This document shows, in pieces, positions 24,795 to 33,953 of a stretch of DNA of 48,489 nt. Positions within the stretch are counted from its first letter, which is position 1. The number at the start of each line of letters is the position of its first letter. Source of the DNA: Spirochaetota bacterium (GTDB lineage: Bacteria; Spirochaetota; UBA4802; JAFGDQ01); NCBI GenBank assembly GCA_016932015.1, contig JAFGDQ010000102.1, positions 1 through 48,489 on the forward strand, read 5' to 3'. A model generated the notes under the pieces. That model worked only from the letters and a program-made list of their open reading frames with translations. It was not told where the DNA came from and made no database searches. The translations under genes were made by a program, and so were the position numbers.

Positions 24795-24845
24795 GAATAA
24801 CTGAGAATTCAAGCCCTGGAACAAAATAAAAGGCTTATGTTATTC
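24795..24845. promoter_or_regulatory. Two-part inverted repeat between divergent genes
   Basis: GAATAAC (24795-24801) and GTTATTC (24839-24845) form the outer arms, with AAGCC (24811-24815) and GGCTT (24832-24836) inside. It sits midway between divergent starts, followed by a TATAAA (24852-24857) that could be the -10 of the DUF3047 gene. Confidence 0.45.
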
Positions 24846-24924
24846 AGGCATTATAAAAAAACTTAATTCTGCAGGCAATAAATTTTCTGTTTACAATGAA
24901 ATCAGTATTTCATATACTGTAATT

Positions 24925-25656
24925 ATGAAAAAGAAAAGTTTGAAAAAAAGTGTAATTATTTTTTTTATTATTATCCTTTTTTCAGGTATTTCAGTAAATA
25001 GGGCAGAGCAGCAATCGCAAATAATTGAAGATTTTGAGGAATATTCAAATACTGATGATCTTTTCAGGAAATGGCTTTTGAGGGATGGGAAAAAGGAAGC
25101 TTCAAAAATGTACAGCATTCAGAAATTGAATAATAATAAATATTTAAAAGCGGATTCCTCATCAAATTCAATTCAGATCGCAAAAAAAGTAAATTGGGAT
25201 TTAAAATTTTTTCCTTTGCTATCATGGAGATGGCAGACTGTAAAAATTCCGATTAATGCAAAGGAGAATGCGAGAGGAAGAAATGACAGCGGTGCTGCTG
25301 TTTATGTTGTTTTTCAGAGAGCAAAACTTCCATTCCTTTCCTGGAAATATCAGCCTGTCAATGTAATAAAATACATATGGAGTACAACTCTTCCCGAGGG
25401 GACTGTTGTTAAAAAAGATAAACAGAAATTAGGTAAAACAATATATGAAGGCAGATTTATTGTCCTGGAGTCCGGCGAGGAAAATCTTGGAAAGTGGATT
25501 ACAGAAGAAAGAAACGTATTAAAAGATTATAAACAGGTTTTCGGGAAGTCTCCGGAGGATAATCCTGTTCTGATTGCGATCCTTTCAGACTCAAATGATA
25601 CCGGCAGTTTTGCTGTTGCTGCATATGATGATATAATAATAAAAAAAGAAGAATAG
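24925..25656 (+). CDS. DUF3047-family exported protein
   Basis: 243 residues with a signal peptide (residues 8-27). Conserved-looking blocks are FEEYSN near the N-terminus, LLSWRWQ, RNDSGAAVYVVFQ, VIKYIWS, and the C-terminal AILSDSNDTGSFAVAAYDDI. These match DUF3047 as I remember it, a family of periplasmic proteins of unknown function. No clear Shine-Dalgarno. It converges on lpxC with a 21-nt gap. Confidence 0.8.
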   Translation: MKKKSLKKSVIIFFIIILFSGISVNRAEQQSQIIEDFEEYSNTDDLFRKWLLRDGKKEASKMYSIQKLNNNKYLKADSSSNSIQIAKKVNWDLKFFPLLSWRWQTVKIPINAKENARGRNDSGAAVYVVFQRAKLPFLSWKYQPVNVIKYIWSTTLPEGTVVKKDKQKLGKTIYEGRFIVLESGEENLGKWITEERNVLKDYKQVFGKSPEDNPVLIAILSDSNDTGSFAVAAYDDIIIKKEE

Positions 25657-25677
25657 AAGTAAAATAAAATAAAATAA

Positions 25678-26574
25678 TTATATTTTGGTAGATGCTTTTT
25701 TCATGAAATCAATTTTATTTCCAATATCAATAGTTGAGTAGATCTCTTTGATTTTTTTAATAAAATTAAGATCCAGTGTATGTCCGGATTTTGAAATAAT
25801 AAAATGTCCTATAACCGGTTTTCCCAGAAGCGCTATATCTCCGATAAAATCAAGAATTTTATGTCTTACACATTCATCCTCAAATCTAGGTTCATTCAAA
25901 TAGGAATCGTCGGAAATCAGTAAAGTATTATTCAGACTGCCGCCTAATCCAAGTGAATTTTTATGTAAATAGCTTATATCTTTCAGAAAAGTATAAGTTC
26001 TTGCAGGAGCTATCTCTTTTATAAACACATCTTTTTCAAGGGAGAAATGAGCAAACTGGGTCTTAATTACCGGATGATTATAATGAATTGTGTAGGAGAT
26101 CATAGGTTCTTCGGACGGAATTACAAGTATGAATTTATCACCTTCAAAGATCCAGATTGGATTAATAATCTGTATAGGTTCATTTAATTCTTCAAATATA
26201 TAGAATTTTTTTTCACTGAAAATATCAATAATAGGATTTATTGATCCGTCATAAATAGGTATTTCATCACCTTCGACTTCGACTATAATATCACTTATTC
26301 CAAATATATAAAAGAAAGAAAGCAAGTGTTCTATAGTGCTAATCTGCCATTTTCCATTTGACAGACTGATAGCATTTTTTGTATCTGAAACATTTTCCGG
26401 GCATACTTTTATAGGTGATTTCATTCCGTGCTTTTTGCTGATGAATACAATTCCGGAATTCAGGTCTGCGGGAAGAAGGCGTATTTTTGATACCTTGCCT
26501 GAATGAATGCCTATGCCGTCAGAATAAACTACATCTTCAATTGTTTTTTTATTATAGATATGATGTTTATTCAT
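25678..26574 (-). CDS. lpxC: UDP-3-O-acyl-N-acetylglucosamine deacetylase
   Basis: 298 residues, near the usual 305. It removes acetate from UDP-3-O-acyl-GlcNAc, the committed step of lipid A synthesis, so the cell makes lipopolysaccharide. Motifs are GIGIHSGK at the N-terminus, TIEHLLS with zinc-binding His83 and catalytic Glu82, PIYDGS, and HKILDFIGD with His238 and Asp242 as zinc ligands. GHTLDLN carries the catalytic His265. Some spots are divergent (LSFFYIFGISDI for the usual LAA-x-GL-GID), but all catalytic residues are present. It is the last minus-strand gene of the envelope cluster. Confidence 0.95.
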   Translation of the reverse strand: MNKHHIYNKKTIEDVVYSDGIGIHSGKVSKIRLLPADLNSGIVFISKKHGMKSPIKVCPENVSDTKNAISLSNGKWQISTIEHLLSFFYIFGISDIIVEVEGDEIPIYDGSINPIIDIFSEKKFYIFEELNEPIQIINPIWIFEGDKFILVIPSEEPMISYTIHYNHPVIKTQFAHFSLEKDVFIKEIAPARTYTFLKDISYLHKNSLGLGGSLNNTLLISDDSYLNEPRFEDECVRHKILDFIGDIALLGKPVIGHFIISKSGHTLDLNFIKKIKEIYSTIDIGNKIDFMKKASTKI

Positions 26575-26964
26575 GGCAGATTGCGATTTATGATGTTATA
26601 AATTATCTGAGAATTCTAATCGAAAAACAGAAAAAAATCAAGAAAAATCTGAACAGCCAGGCTTTTTTAGCTATGCAAGGCAGTGACTTTTGAAGTCTAT
26701 TTTTTCATCAGTAACAATTGCATTATAAAAAATGCTGTCAATTATATTTTTTACTGTATAATGACAAAAAAAATTCGTATGATAGTTATACGAAATATAC
26801 CGGTTTATATTTTTTTTGCAATCCACCCAGCCCGGCAGGGCAGTGACAAATCCTGAAGAAACTATAAAAAGCATTAAAAAAAGTACTTTTAAATTTAGTT
26901 TTCAAAAGAAAAATATCTACAATAAAATACTTAAGAAAACGTGATGACAATTCAGATATTCTTT
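26575..26964. other. AT-rich gap between the M23 and lpxC genes
   Basis: About 390 nt without a convincing gene. A 67-codon minus-strand frame (26671-26874) has no ribosome binding site and no recognisable domain. A perfect 7-bp stem TTCGTAT/ATACGAA lies at 26774-26780/26788-26794. The lpxC promoter may lie here; I cannot place it with confidence. Confidence 0.35.
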
Positions 26965-27999
26965 TTATTTTCTGTAGTGTAAATATTTATACGGATTTTG
27001 ATGCTTTCCGTTTTTGATCAATTCGAAATGCAGGTGCGGTCCTGTCGAGTAACCGGTATTTCCGCTTTTGCCTATAAACTGCCCCTGTTTAACTCTCTGC
27101 CCTTTTTTAACATATATTTTACTGAGATGCCCGTAAAGGGATTTCCATCCTCCCGGATGCGCAATTATAATTGTTTTGCCGTATCTGCCCATCCATCCTG
27201 TATGTTTTACCTGACCGAACTTTGTTGCACGTATTGCCTGGTATTTACATCTTATATCCAGCCCATTATGAAAATGGCGTCTTTTATTAATTGGATGTCT
27301 TCTCCAGCCGTAAGCGCTTGTAATTCGCTTTGTAGGAGCAGGCCATAGAAAGCCCGGTATTATATTGAGAGGTTTCGCATCAGGAATAAAAACAAGATCT
27401 TCAACTGATATAAAATCATAATTTTTAATGTTATTTTGAGAAAAGATTTTATCAATATCTACTTTGTATTTTTTTGCGATATCTGCTATATTCTGTCCTT
27501 TTTTTACTTTATGCAGAATGCCGTCTTTATTGGGGATCTTTAATTTTTTTCCAAGCCGGATATAGTCATAGGAATTCAGATTATTGCTTCCGCAGATTGT
27601 ATCCATTGAAACTCCGAATTCCTTGGCAATTTCACTCAGCGTGTCGCCTTTCTGTATAGTATAATCCCGGATCTGTAGGGCTTCTTCATCAACCTGTTCT
27701 GAATAGTCAGTCTGTGAAGACAACAGGAGTTCGTTTTTTTCTTCATCATCCTTGTCTATATAGTCATCTTCTTTGGAGCTGAAGTCAATATTTATGAAAA
27801 TATAAAAAGAAAGCGCAAGTATAAGAATAATAATTGAAATTGAATTTATGAGTTTAAACTGTTTTAGAATTGAATTTCCCATATAGAATATCTTGGAATG
27901 AACTCTTCTTTTACCCTTATACAAGAGTGAGATTTCATTATTTATTTTTGAAATAATTAATTTTCCGAATTTATATGTCTTGTAATTTTTATTGTCCAT
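26965..27999 (-). CDS. Membrane-anchored LysM-M23 peptidase
   Basis: 344 residues. The cytoplasmic N-terminus is followed by one membrane segment (about 51-70), an acidic linker, and two LysM peptidoglycan-binding domains (about 112-156 and 162-207). Last is a LytM/M23 zinc endopeptidase domain (about 225-340). The catalytic set is intact: His244 and Asp248 (HNGLD), and His322-Leu-His324 (HLHFE). It cuts peptidoglycan cross-links in the periplasm. Bactofilins and M23 peptidases are often adjacent and act together in shape control, and here the bactofilin gene starts the pair. SD-like GCAGGC precedes the ATG. Confidence 0.94.
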   Translation of the reverse strand: MDNKNYKTYKFGKLIISKINNEISLLYKGKRRVHSKIFYMGNSILKQFKLINSISIIILILALSFYIFINIDFSSKEDDYIDKDDEEKNELLLSSQTDYSEQVDEEALQIRDYTIQKGDTLSEIAKEFGVSMDTICGSNNLNSYDYIRLGKKLKIPNKDGILHKVKKGQNIADIAKKYKVDIDKIFSQNNIKNYDFISVEDLVFIPDAKPLNIIPGFLWPAPTKRITSAYGWRRHPINKRRHFHNGLDIRCKYQAIRATKFGQVKHTGWMGRYGKTIIIAHPGGWKSLYGHLSKIYVKKGQRVKQGQFIGKSGNTGYSTGPHLHFELIKNGKHQNPYKYLHYRK

Positions 28000-28059
28000 T
28001 TGCCTGCTGAGTGTTGATAATTACTTAATATATCGGGCTTAATTTTTGTATAATTTATA

Positions 28060-28476
28060 TTATTTTCTAATATCCTGTTTTTCCTCTTTAACCACTTTTT
28101 CGCCGTATGAATTTTCTACAAGTTTTTTTATATCAGTATTCTGCCCGCCGGTTATGGTTATCTGACCTTTTGTAATAACGCCTTTTTGAATTGTCATGAT
28201 AGGTGTTGTAATATCTCCTGCAATTTTTGCTGTTTCAAGAAGAACGACTTCTTTTTCCGCAGTTATATTTCCGATAACTGTTCCTGCGACAATTACCTTT
28301 TTCGCGCTAATGTTGGTTTTAACTTTTCCGTTTTCTCCAATTACCAGTTCTTCATCTGTTTTTATTTCACCTTCAAATTTACCATCGATTCGAAGGGAAC
28401 CGTTTATATAAAATTTTCCTTCAAATACGGAACCTTCACCTATCGTGCTGTTGTTCGGATCATCTTTTGGCGGCAT
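28060..28476 (-). CDS. Bactofilin
   Basis: 138 residues, a small polymer-forming cytoskeletal protein. The central domain (about 15-115) is a right-handed beta-helix with six-residue turns: INGSLRIDGKFEGEIKTDEEL, VIGENGKV, SAKKVIVAGTVIGNITAEK, and IAGDIT (separate pieces of a continuous repeat). Flanking tails are short and disordered, as in the family. It likely polymerises at the inner membrane and positions the adjacent LysM-M23 peptidase (inference from known pairs). AGGA lies 8 nt before the ATG. Confidence 0.94.
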   Translation of the reverse strand: MPPKDDPNNSTIGEGSVFEGKFYINGSLRIDGKFEGEIKTDEELVIGENGKVKTNISAKKVIVAGTVIGNITAEKEVVLLETAKIAGDITTPIMTIQKGVITKGQITITGGQNTDIKKLVENSYGEKVVKEEKQDIRK

Positions 28477-28546
28477 AAATTTATCCTGTAATTAGTATTA
28501 TATATCATTTTATATTATAATTTAAGGCTCGAAATTGCAAAAATAC

Positions 28547-28573
28547 AAAAAAAAAAGACGGTGTTGACCGTCA
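28547..28573 (-). terminator. Strong intrinsic terminator after the pnp-M16 operon
   Basis: On the minus strand GACGGT pairs with ACCGTC (28567-28572 and 28557-28562) around a 4-nt loop, followed by ten T. It lies 66 nt past the M16 stop and separates the translation operon from the bactofilin-M23 pair. Confidence 0.9.
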
Positions 28574-28638
28574 TTTTCAGTATTTTAGAAATTATTTCAA
28601 GTACAATTTTAACAGTGAATTTTTTTGAATTTACGGGA

Positions 28639-29901
28639 TTATATGTATAAGTTTAAATCCTCATTATTCTCATCATCAAGTTTTCCGATCGAAACAACCG
28701 TGAGTCTTTTCTGTGACAGGATTTTTTGACAGACTCTGTTGAAATCATATAAAGTAACGCTTTCAATTTCATTCACAATTTCATCGAAGGAGAAAGTGCG
28801 GCCGTAGGTTATTTCATTTCTGGCAAGTTGCCCCATTTTTACTTCAGTACTTTCAAGGCTGAGAGCAAGATTTCCCTTGATATAGGCTTTTATGTCGTTT
28901 AATTCCTGTTCGGTTATACCGTCCTTAACGAGCAGTTTGCATTCATCAAGTATTAGATTCAGTACCCGTTTATATTTTTCCGGAGAAGTACCGCAGTATA
29001 TCCCGAAAATACCGTTATCACTGTATGATGAATGGAAGCTGTAAATCGAGTAGCACAGGCCTTCTTTTTCTCTTATGTTCTGAAAAAGCCTGGAAGAAAC
29101 GCTGCCTCCCAGTATCGTACTCAAAGTATACAATGCCCATCTGTCTTTATCATTTTTTTTAAGACCTTCTGTCCCCAGACAAAAATGAATCTGTTCAAGG
29201 TCTCTTTCAACATGGTTGTGATAAATGCGAACCGGTTCCGCGCATTCCGGTTGTTTTGGATTTTGATCTGTCCTGTCTTTTCCATTGAAATATTTATCAA
29301 TCAGAAGTTTAGCTTTATCTACATCAAAATTACCGGCTAAAGCAAAAATACAATTTTCATTTTTGTAATTATCATTAAAAAAGCCGGTTATTTTATTTCT
29401 ATTGATAGCAAGAATGCTTTCAGTAGTACCAAGAATCGGTGATCCGAGAGGATGTCCGGATAACATTGCTTCCATAAAAATGTCATGAACTATTTCATCC
29501 GGAGTATCTTCATACATGCCGATCTCTTCAAGAATTACATTCTTTTCTTTTTCGATATCTTCTTGATCAAAAAGAGATTTGTAATACATTTCGGAAAGCA
29601 GGTCAAGAGAGGACTCTATATAATCCGAGATAACATTGATATAATAGCATGTATATTCGCGGTTGGTTATGGCGTTATGCTGGCCTCCGACTCTGTCAAC
29701 AATTTGTGCTATTTCTTTGGCGGAGTATTTTTCTGTGCCTTTGAAAAGCATATGTTCAAGAAAATGAGCATATCCGGACTGATTCGGCTTCTCATTTCTT
29801 GAGCCGATTTTTACCCATAATCCTGCTGAAATTGAAACAACACTGCTTATCGGTTCAAGAAGTACAGTTAGACCGTTTTCAAGTTTATATTTTATAACCA
29901 T
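28639..29901 (-). CDS. M16-family zinc protease (pitrilysin type)
   Basis: 420 residues. The inverted zinc motif HFLEH (His46, Glu49, His50) is followed 76 residues later by the third ligand Glu126 in NVILEEIGMYEDTPDE, the normal HxxEH-76-E spacing. GGQHNAITNREYTCYY is also typical. This is the catalytic M16 subunit, about the size of processing-peptidase-like bacterial proteins. It follows pnp by 15 nt, an order common in bacteria (pnp then an M16 protease). The natural substrate is unknown. Confidence 0.94.
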   Translation of the reverse strand: MVIKYKLENGLTVLLEPISSVVSISAGLWVKIGSRNEKPNQSGYAHFLEHMLFKGTEKYSAKEIAQIVDRVGGQHNAITNREYTCYYINVISDYIESSLDLLSEMYYKSLFDQEDIEKEKNVILEEIGMYEDTPDEIVHDIFMEAMLSGHPLGSPILGTTESILAINRNKITGFFNDNYKNENCIFALAGNFDVDKAKLLIDKYFNGKDRTDQNPKQPECAEPVRIYHNHVERDLEQIHFCLGTEGLKKNDKDRWALYTLSTILGGSVSSRLFQNIREKEGLCYSIYSFHSSYSDNGIFGIYCGTSPEKYKRVLNLILDECKLLVKDGITEQELNDIKAYIKGNLALSLESTEVKMGQLARNEITYGRTFSFDEIVNEIESVTLYDFNRVCQKILSQKRLTVVSIGKLDDENNEDLNLYI

Positions 29902-29916
29902 TTCAAAAATGATCTA

Positions 29917-31992
29917 TTATTGCTTTTTTAAAGCGTCCTTTCTGCTTAAATCAATTCTTCCCATTTTGTCAATACCAATAACTTTAACATCTACTTCATC
30001 ACCTTCGTTGATAACGTCCGTCACTTTATTAACGCGTTTAAAATCCAGTTTTGATATATGCAGAAGTCCTTCTTTTCCGGGAAGTATTTCAAGGAAAGCA
30101 CCAAAGTCAGTAATTTTTTTAACTTTGCCTGTATAAATCTTACCTATTTCAACATCTTCTGTTATCTGGGAAATGGCTTTAACTGCCGCGTCGAGAGAAT
30201 TTTTATCACTGCTTGCAATCGTAACCTTTCCATCGTCATCAATATTAATTTCTGCGCCGGTTTTTTCAGTAATGCTCTTGATCATTTTTCCGCCGGGACC
30301 TATTATCTCCCCGATTTTATCCTTTGCAACAGTAATGCTAACTATTCGCGGAGCATAAGGAGAAAGATCTTTTTCAGGCTGCATTATAACATCGTTCATC
30401 TTGCCTAAAATATGAAGCCTGCCTTCCTTTGCCTGATATAAAGCATCTTTCATAATTTCAGGAGTAATGCCCTGAATCTTTATATCCATCTGGAAACCGG
30501 TAATCCCGGTCGTTGTTCCTGCCACCTTGAAGTCCATATCTCCCAGGTGATCTTCGAGTCCGAGTATATCGCTTAATATAGCGTATCTGTTACCTTCCAT
30601 GACAAGTCCCATTGCTATACCTGCAACAGCTTCTTTTACCGGTACACCTGCATTGAAAAGAGAGAGGGAGCCGGAGCATACTGTTGCCATGGAAGATGAT
30701 CCGTTTGATTCAAGTATTTCGGAAACAAGTCTGATTGTATAAGGAAACTGGTCCTGCTCGGGAAGAATATAGCTGATTGATCTTTCCGCAAGCATACCGT
30801 GTCCGACTTCTCTTCTGCCGACGCCTCCGGTCCTTCCGGTTTCTCCAACAGAAAACGGCGGAAAATTATAATGCAGCATGAATTTTTTTGTTGTGTCACC
30901 TTCTATCGCATCAATTCTTTGTGCGTCAGCGACAGTACCCAGAGTGACAACTCCGAGACTCTGGGTCTGCCCTCTTGTAAATAGTGATGAGCCGTGGGCT
31001 CTCGGCAGTATCCCAACCATAATATCAATAGGCCTTATTCCCGTAAGCTCTCTGCCGTCAGCCCGGACTTTTTCGTCGAGAATTCTTTTTCTTAAAACTT
31101 CTCCATCCAGATCATCTATTATAAATTCCGCTTTATCAATTGTTTCCGGATATTTTTCCGCAAGTTCCTCTTTTACTTTTTCAATAAGTGCCTTTACGGC
31201 ATTTTCTCTTTCTTTTTTGTCTTTAAACTGAAAAAGATTTTCAACATCAGTGTAATATGAATTTCTTATTTCCGTGATCAGTTCTTTATCTTCGGATTTA
31301 GGTGTATAAGGAATTTGCGGTTTGCTGTGTGCCTTGGCGAAATCTGAAATTTTTTCACATATTTTTTTTATATTATCATGGGCGAAAACAACAGCTTCAA
31401 TCATTTCATCTTCTGTGAGATTGTTAGCTGAACCCTCAATCATTGTTACTGCAGTAGCGGTTCCCGCTACAACAAGGTCAAGATCGCTTCCAGTGTCATC
31501 AAATTCCGGATTTAAAGTTAATTCTCCGTTTACTTTCCCGACTCTTACAGCGCCTATCGGACCGTCAAAAGGTATACCTGAAATGGCAAGAGACGCGGAA
31601 GCAGCATTTATTGCCATGATGTCCATCTGCGTCTTCCTGTCTGAAGAAAGTACATATACTATTACCTGTACTTCATTTGTAAAATCTTTCGGAAAAAGCG
31701 GGCGTATAGGCCTGTCGATCAATCTTGATGTTAATGTTTCCCGGTCGCTGGGTCTGCCTTCTCTTTTTATAAAGCCTCCGGGTATTTTGCCGGAGGCGTA
31801 ATATTTTTCCCTGTAATCAACTGTCAAAGGGAAAAAGTCCAGTTCATTTATTTTTCTGGACATTACAGCGGAAGCAAATACAATCGATTCATTACATGAA
31901 ACAGCTACAGCGCCGTCTGCCTGCTTTGCGAGTGTGCCGGTATTGAAATTAATTGTGTCTTTTCCGATTTCTACAGAAAATTCTGTGCTCAT
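29917..31992 (-). CDS. pnp: Polynucleotide phosphorylase
   Basis: 691 residues. It degrades RNA 3' to 5' with phosphate as a trimeric ring. Two RNase PH domains (about 1-230 and 310-540) flank a helical linker; the second has [22 protein letters not shown] and [11 protein letters not shown] domain (about 553-615, [14 protein letters not shown]) and an S1 domain (about 620-690, [20 protein letters not shown]) follow. It lies downstream of rpsO, the standard bacterial order. Confidence 0.97.
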   Translation of the reverse strand: MSTEFSVEIGKDTINFNTGTLAKQADGAVAVSCNESIVFASAVMSRKINELDFFPLTVDYREKYYASGKIPGGFIKREGRPSDRETLTSRLIDRPIRPLFPKDFTNEVQVIVYVLSSDRKTQMDIMAINAASASLAISGIPFDGPIGAVRVGKVNGELTLNPEFDDTGSDLDLVVAGTATAVTMIEGSANNLTEDEMIEAVVFAHDNIKKICEKISDFAKAHSKPQIPYTPKSEDKELITEIRNSYYTDVENLFQFKDKKERENAVKALIEKVKEELAEKYPETIDKAEFIIDDLDGEVLRKRILDEKVRADGRELTGIRPIDIMVGILPRAHGSSLFTRGQTQSLGVVTLGTVADAQRIDAIEGDTTKKFMLHYNFPPFSVGETGRTGGVGRREVGHGMLAERSISYILPEQDQFPYTIRLVSEILESNGSSSMATVCSGSLSLFNAGVPVKEAVAGIAMGLVMEGNRYAILSDILGLEDHLGDMDFKVAGTTTGITGFQMDIKIQGITPEIMKDALYQAKEGRLHILGKMNDVIMQPEKDLSPYAPRIVSITVAKDKIGEIIGPGGKMIKSITEKTGAEINIDDDGKVTIASSDKNSLDAAVKAISQITEDVEIGKIYTGKVKKITDFGAFLEILPGKEGLLHISKLDFKRVNKVTDVINEGDEVDVKVIGIDKMGRIDLSRKDALKKQ

Positions 31993-32069
31993 ATTATTCT
32001 ACATCCTGTTTTCAATATTTGTGGGGTTACGATTTCAGAAGGAACAGCGCGCCCTGGTCTTTTAACGGC

Positions 32070-32327
32070 TTATCTTCTCAGGCCAAGTGATTTAATCAGG
32101 CCTCTGTATTTCTCGAGATCTTTGTTCTTTAAATAATTAAGCAACCGTCTTCTCTGGCCTACGAGTTTTAATAAACCTCTTCTGGAGTGAAAATCTTTCT
32201 TGTGGATTTTGAAATGCTCAGTAAGATGATTAATTCTATCTGTAAGTAAAGCGATTTGAACTTCCGAAGATCCGGTATCTTTTTCATGGGTTTTATATTG
32301 CTCGATTATTTTACTCTTTGACTCCAT
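32070..32327 (-). CDS. rpsO: Ribosomal protein uS15
   Basis: 85 residues, a few shorter than the usual 89. It binds 16S rRNA and helps start 30S assembly. Signature: [32 protein letters not shown], and [12 protein letters not shown]. It sits between truB and pnp. Confidence 0.97.
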   Translation of the reverse strand: MESKSKIIEQYKTHEKDTGSSEVQIALLTDRINHLTEHFKIHKKDFHSRRGLLKLVGQRRRLLNYLKNKDLEKYRGLIKSLGLRR

Positions 32328-32454
32328 ATTTGTATATCTCCGTTTCTATTATTAAGATAATAATTTATTCCTTTTGTAATTTATTTTCAGTATCTGATCA
32401 ATAACCGGCCATGTTTTTCCATAGAATGGATTTCTACAAAAAAAGAACACCTGA

Positions 32455-33363
32455 TTATTTATTATTAAAGACATTCAGGTATTTTATAAACCAATTATCA
32501 ATATTGATATCTGCAATTGCAATAAGATTTTCTTCCTCATCCACTATAAGGAAGTGTTTATCCGCATTATTCTCAAGTGATATTATATCATCTCTTCTGA
32601 AAAATGCACCATTTAAAATATTTTTTACTGCGCTTTTTTTTACTTTAATTAAAGAAAGAAATGATAAAGCATCTCTGGGTGTCAATAAAAAATTTTTATC
32701 TATCTGCCGGCCGCTGATAAATTTTTGAATTTCGTCAATTGTAGCAGCATTTTCTATTGAAAGATTACCGGAAGAAATTCTGCGAAGCTGTTCCAGATAG
32801 CCGCCAACACCTAAATATTCCCCAATATCCCTGGCAAGAGATCTTATGTATGTACCTTTTGAACAGGAAACATCTATTGTGATAGTTGAATTGTCAAGAT
32901 CAATTTTAATAATATCCAAATTCTTAATATTTATTGTTCTTTCCTTTATTTGCACCTTTTCACCATTTCGAATCAAATCGGAGGCTCTTTTGCCATTTAT
33001 CTTTAAAGCGGAATATTCAGGCGGAACCTGTGACTGAATTCCGGAAAATTTCTCCGGAATTATGTCTATTAATCCGGTATTAAGCTTTGACAAATCCCCG
33101 TATTCAGTAATATTTCCTTCAGGATCACAGGTATCTGTTTTTATTCCTAATTTTATTGTGCCAATATACCTCTTGTCGCTCTCAAGGAAGTATCGCGTCA
33201 GTTTTGTAGCCCATCCGGTGCATACAATTAAAAGGCCTGTAGCAAATTTATCAAGTGTGCCGCAGTGGCCGATTTTTTTTATGCCCGGCATTTCTTTTAG
33301 CCGATTAATTTCAGAGTGAGATGTAATTCCGCACTGTTTATCTATTAAAAAAACTGAATTCAT
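32455..33363 (-). CDS. truB: tRNA pseudouridine-55 synthase
   Basis: 302 residues. It converts U55 of tRNAs to pseudouridine. The catalytic Asp38 lies in GHCGTLDKFATGLL. YIGTIKLGIKTDTCDPEG, QVPPEYSALKINGKRA and CSKGTYIRSLARDIG are also typical. A C-terminal PUA-like region is present. Unlike many bacteria, no ribF follows; rpsO is next. Confidence 0.96.
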   Translation of the reverse strand: MNSVFLIDKQCGITSHSEINRLKEMPGIKKIGHCGTLDKFATGLLIVCTGWATKLTRYFLESDKRYIGTIKLGIKTDTCDPEGNITEYGDLSKLNTGLIDIIPEKFSGIQSQVPPEYSALKINGKRASDLIRNGEKVQIKERTINIKNLDIIKIDLDNSTITIDVSCSKGTYIRSLARDIGEYLGVGGYLEQLRRISSGNLSIENAATIDEIQKFISGRQIDKNFLLTPRDALSFLSLIKVKKSAVKNILNGAFFRRDDIISLENNADKHFLIVDEEENLIAIADINIDNWFIKYLNVFNNK

Positions 33364-33449
33364 ATATACACTATTGTTATTTATTCTGTTTCCTGGAAAA
33401 AAGAGTTATTTGTTTACAGGTAAGTTTTATTGGCTGGATGGATAATTTA

Positions 33450-33842
33450 TCAGGAATCCTGTTCTGTAATATCCGATTCTTCGAGTATATCTTTCTTTTC
33501 TTCTTTTTCTATTTTGCCAAGTGTGCCTAATATCTCAGCACCCGTTTCAATAGTCGTATCAAGCTGAAATACAATTTTTGGAGTGCTTCTCATCTTAATT
33601 GCTTTACCGACTTTAAACTGAAGATAACCTTTCGCGGAATTAAGGCCTTTTAATGTTTTTTTCTTTTCCGTTTGATCGCCCATTATTGAAACTGAAGTAA
33701 AGGCAATCGATTTATCCTTATTCAGCTTTACTTCGGTAACGGTGACAAATCCGATTCTCGGGTCTTTTATATCTTTCAGCAATGAATCAGCTATGATCAT
33801 TCTGATTTGTTTTTCAATTCTTTCTTTTCTGTATCCTGCCAT
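33450..33842 (-). CDS. rbfA: Ribosome-binding factor A
   Basis: 130 residues, a KH-like 16S-processing factor needed for 30S maturation. It shows YRKERIEKQIRMIIADSL, DPRIGFVTVTEVKL and RSTPKIVFQLDTTIE. The last 25 residues are acidic and probably disordered. It lies between infB and truB. Confidence 0.94.
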   Translation of the reverse strand: MAGYRKERIEKQIRMIIADSLLKDIKDPRIGFVTVTEVKLNKDKSIAFTSVSIMGDQTEKKKTLKGLNSAKGYLQFKVGKAIKMRSTPKIVFQLDTTIETGAEILGTLGKIEKEEKKDILEESDITEQDS

Positions 33843-33953
33843 ATGTTTAATCGTTTAAATGTATTTCCCTGGAGCTTTGCGTCTCTATATCAGAATTATG
33901 TTTTAATTCAAATTGAAATACAGATAACGTTATTTCCGGATATGATAATATTA

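Noticed and set aside
26671..26874. 67-codon minus-strand ORF between M23 and lpxC genes
   Set aside because: No binding site, no domain, no signal peptide of good form; composition is like other non-coding gaps here.
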